Positions 62,340 to 64,000 of a DNA stretch of 64,000 nucleotides are shown here, one piece after another (position 1 is the first letter of the stretch; every line of letters begins with the position of its first letter). Source of the stretch: Aplectana chamaeleonis. Its lineage: Eukaryota > Nematoda > Chromadorea > Rhabditida > Cosmocercidae. Location: positions 399,001-463,000 of the forward strand of contig JAPDOI010000038.1 of the NCBI GenBank assembly GCA_029168955.1, given 5' to 3'. A program made the translations under genes and the position numbers. The notes under the pieces are model-generated. The model did no database searches, was not told the DNA's origin, and saw only the letters and a list, made by a program, of their open reading frames with translations.

Positions 62340-63330
62340 ACTCTGCCAACGCTTAGCTAGATGCCTCCGAGGGCGCGACCTGCTAGCCCTCTAAATTGAT
62401 TTGGAGAGAATAATTACTACAGGATAGTTAAAACCCGCATATTCTAGCGTCGACAGTGCAAGGGTGCAAACTCTACGCGCATTTCAGTTAAAAACGAAGG
62501 CTGAATTCACTAAATTGATCTTGCTGTTGCTAAACCCGTATATTCTCGCTACAGTGTTATAAGGGGTCCGCAGAGTTCAAGTCGCCGCGTTGCTCGCAGC
62601 GACGAACAGCACTGGGTGATGCAATATCAATTACATTCGACGACGAGGGCGACCGACGCGGCGTGAAGGGCGATCACGGGGCACCGCAGAGTGTATGGAC
62701 GCCAAGACGGCCCTACATCACTGCCAGCGAGCGGCAACCGACGTGGCGACTATAACGTTTCGAAATGTTTTTGTCGCCGCGTCAAGGCTGACGCTCAGCG
62801 ACCACTCGTCGGTTTCTGCAACTCTGCAGACCCCTATAGCCAGTTAAGGTTCAGCCTCCGTCTGTGCTGAACAGAAATCTCAACCCGGCTACACTCAACG
62901 CAGGGATGTCGTTCGCCGAAGGGTGAGCTAGTCAGATCATGGAATAATACTCTGTGACTGGTTGAAAATGACTACGTGCCGCTCTCTGAACGGAACTGTC
63001 AGGGATAATTTTGACCGCGGCGATAGTGCATGTGTTTGTTCAGCATTGTACAGGTGTTTGTTCCGTTTGACGTGCGTTTGCTTCGTTTGACTGCGAAAGC
63101 GGGAGCTCCTGCTGTGTAAGTAGGCCAATTTTGACTGCAAGTACTGAAGTTTTTTTTTACATACAGCAGGGCCCCATCTGACCTTTTGATTTCGAGAAGG
63201 CAAAATCAATGGTGTTTCAGGATAGCTCTGCACTGACAGCAGTTAAGCATTCAAGGGTTATGAATAATTAACACTATCCTCTGCAAAACGGAATCCTGCA
63301 GTGGTATACTGATTCAGTTTACCAACAAAA
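62340..63330 (-). repeat. R-family repeat, inverted partial copy 2
   Basis: Inverted copy from TAGCTAGATGCCTCCGAGGG through AACGCAGGGATGTCGTTCG and GCGGGAGCTCCTGCTG to GCAAAACGGAATCCTGC. Interrupted by the 274-bp element at 62562-62835. Confidence 0.7.
62562..62835. mobile_element. GC-rich 274-bp MITE inside an R repeat
   Basis: Ends AGGGGTCCGCAGAGTT and AACTCTGCAGACCCCT are inverted with one mismatch, and TATA-like bases flank both ends. Absent from the other R copies. No coding frame. Confidence 0.7.
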
Positions 63331-63497
63331 AAGATCTGAGCCATTCTAGCGCACAGCCTGTCTGTCCTATGACAGCAATCACAGACTCATCTCAATTAAA
63401 ATTTTAAAGACATCATACGAGCTGGAAACCACCTACCGTTTTTTGAGCTTGAATCACTGGTTGAGCCCGCCAGAGCACATAGGTAGAGGTTGTTAGG

Positions 63498-63883
63498 CAC
63501 TCAAACGCTAACGTCGGACAGGGGACGAGATTCTCATGCCGTAATATAGCGTGTTTGATGTGTCGATTGCGCTCAACACTACTCATTCTACGACATCATT
63601 GAAATTTTTGCTACCCCAGAGAATTCATTCTTGAACTTTCTTGTTATATTTTAGAAGAGAGCATCAGTTACTGATGATGTACGTATAAGGAAATTAGTAT
63701 GACAAAGCATTCACAACTTAGGCTGAGTTTCTGTGAGTACAGGCAAATTAGACGAACATTGTTGTAAATTTTTATCCATGGTGTCGTAGAATGAGTAGTG
63801 TTGGACGCAATCGACACACCAAAACACGCTATTTTACGGCATGAGAATTTCGTTCCCTGTCCGACGTTAGCGTTCGAGTTTGT
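63498..63883. repeat. Fold-back with 100-bp arms
   Basis: Left arm 63498-63597 and right arm 63780-63883 are inverted copies containing CAACACTACTCATTCTACGA and CTAACGTCGGACAGGG. The spacer is about 180 bp. No coding frame. Confidence 0.75.
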
Positions 63884-64000
63884 TAGGCCACCGACGCATT
63901 ATTGTGGAGATATGGGAGATCGAATGCTTCGAATTCCGCCAGAACTGGCCGGCCATCCGACAGCCATGTGGCATAAATAGAGAAAGGAAAGTAGCCTAAC

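Noticed and set aside
1..64000. CRISPR arrays, rRNA, tRNA and bacterial-type promoters
   Set aside because: No regular spacer arrays or cloverleaf-compatible TTCRA contexts were found, and the sequence is eukaryotic in character.

Overview
The window looks like intron-rich, repeat-dense nuclear DNA from a clade V parasitic nematode, most likely a hookworm-like strongylid. I infer this from the exon and intron style (TTTCAG-type acceptors, GTAAG/GTGAG donors), the RTE-type LINE tails, the Penelope-like retroelement with a GIY-YIG nuclease, the Tc1-type DNA transposons, and the secreted S1 proteases. Species identity is not proven. I found no rRNA, convincing tRNA, CRISPR array or bacterial-style operon. 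Most open frames in the window are chance or repeat-derived.

The backbone is a tandem triplication on the minus strand. Each unit carries one secreted chymotrypsin-fold (S1) serine protease gene, its upstream region and a shared repeat block. Gene A is at 39483-49086, gene B at 25076-32300, and gene C at 964-6261 runs off the left edge. Core exons were located one by one. Exon lengths, splice phases and the catalytic His, Asp and Ser all agree between copies. Exon 1 encodes a signal peptide plus a Cys-containing propeptide, and exon 2 a furin-type R-x-K/R-R site followed by SMGG in place of the usual IVGG. Intron 4 of all three genes also holds two conserved, phase-compatible open segments that are probably extra or cassette exons. 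Downstream of genes A and B lies a duplicated fragment resembling the C-terminal end of another trypsin-like protein (38181-38465 and 21162-21460).

Layout by region: gene C and its 5' flank (1-9.7 kb); a 5'-truncated Penelope-like element with an inverted partial copy (9766-12686); an R-family repeat and an RTE fragment (13.2-14.65 kb); mostly anonymous sequence with a possible 3' exon (14.65-20.4 kb); the protease C-terminal fragment and a 1-kb fold-back (20.4-23.5 kb); an RTE insertion (23.8-24.9 kb); gene B and flank (25-34.6 kb); a decayed second Penelope fragment (34.6-35.45 kb); an R repeat (36.3-37.6 kb); the second protease fragment, gene A and flank (38.2-54.1 kb), with a 1.75-kb fold-back in intron 4; then an R repeat holding a Tc1-like transposon that itself holds a MITE (55.0-59.2 kb), a second copy of that MITE (60.8-61.1 kb), inverted R repeats and small fold-backs up to the right edge.

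Comparison of the three units dates many insertions, because the paralogous unit often preserves the empty site. This applies to the Penelope element, the RTE fragment, several MITEs and the large fold-back. The proteases have no visible partner genes here; they are best read as a locally expanding family of secreted enzymes.
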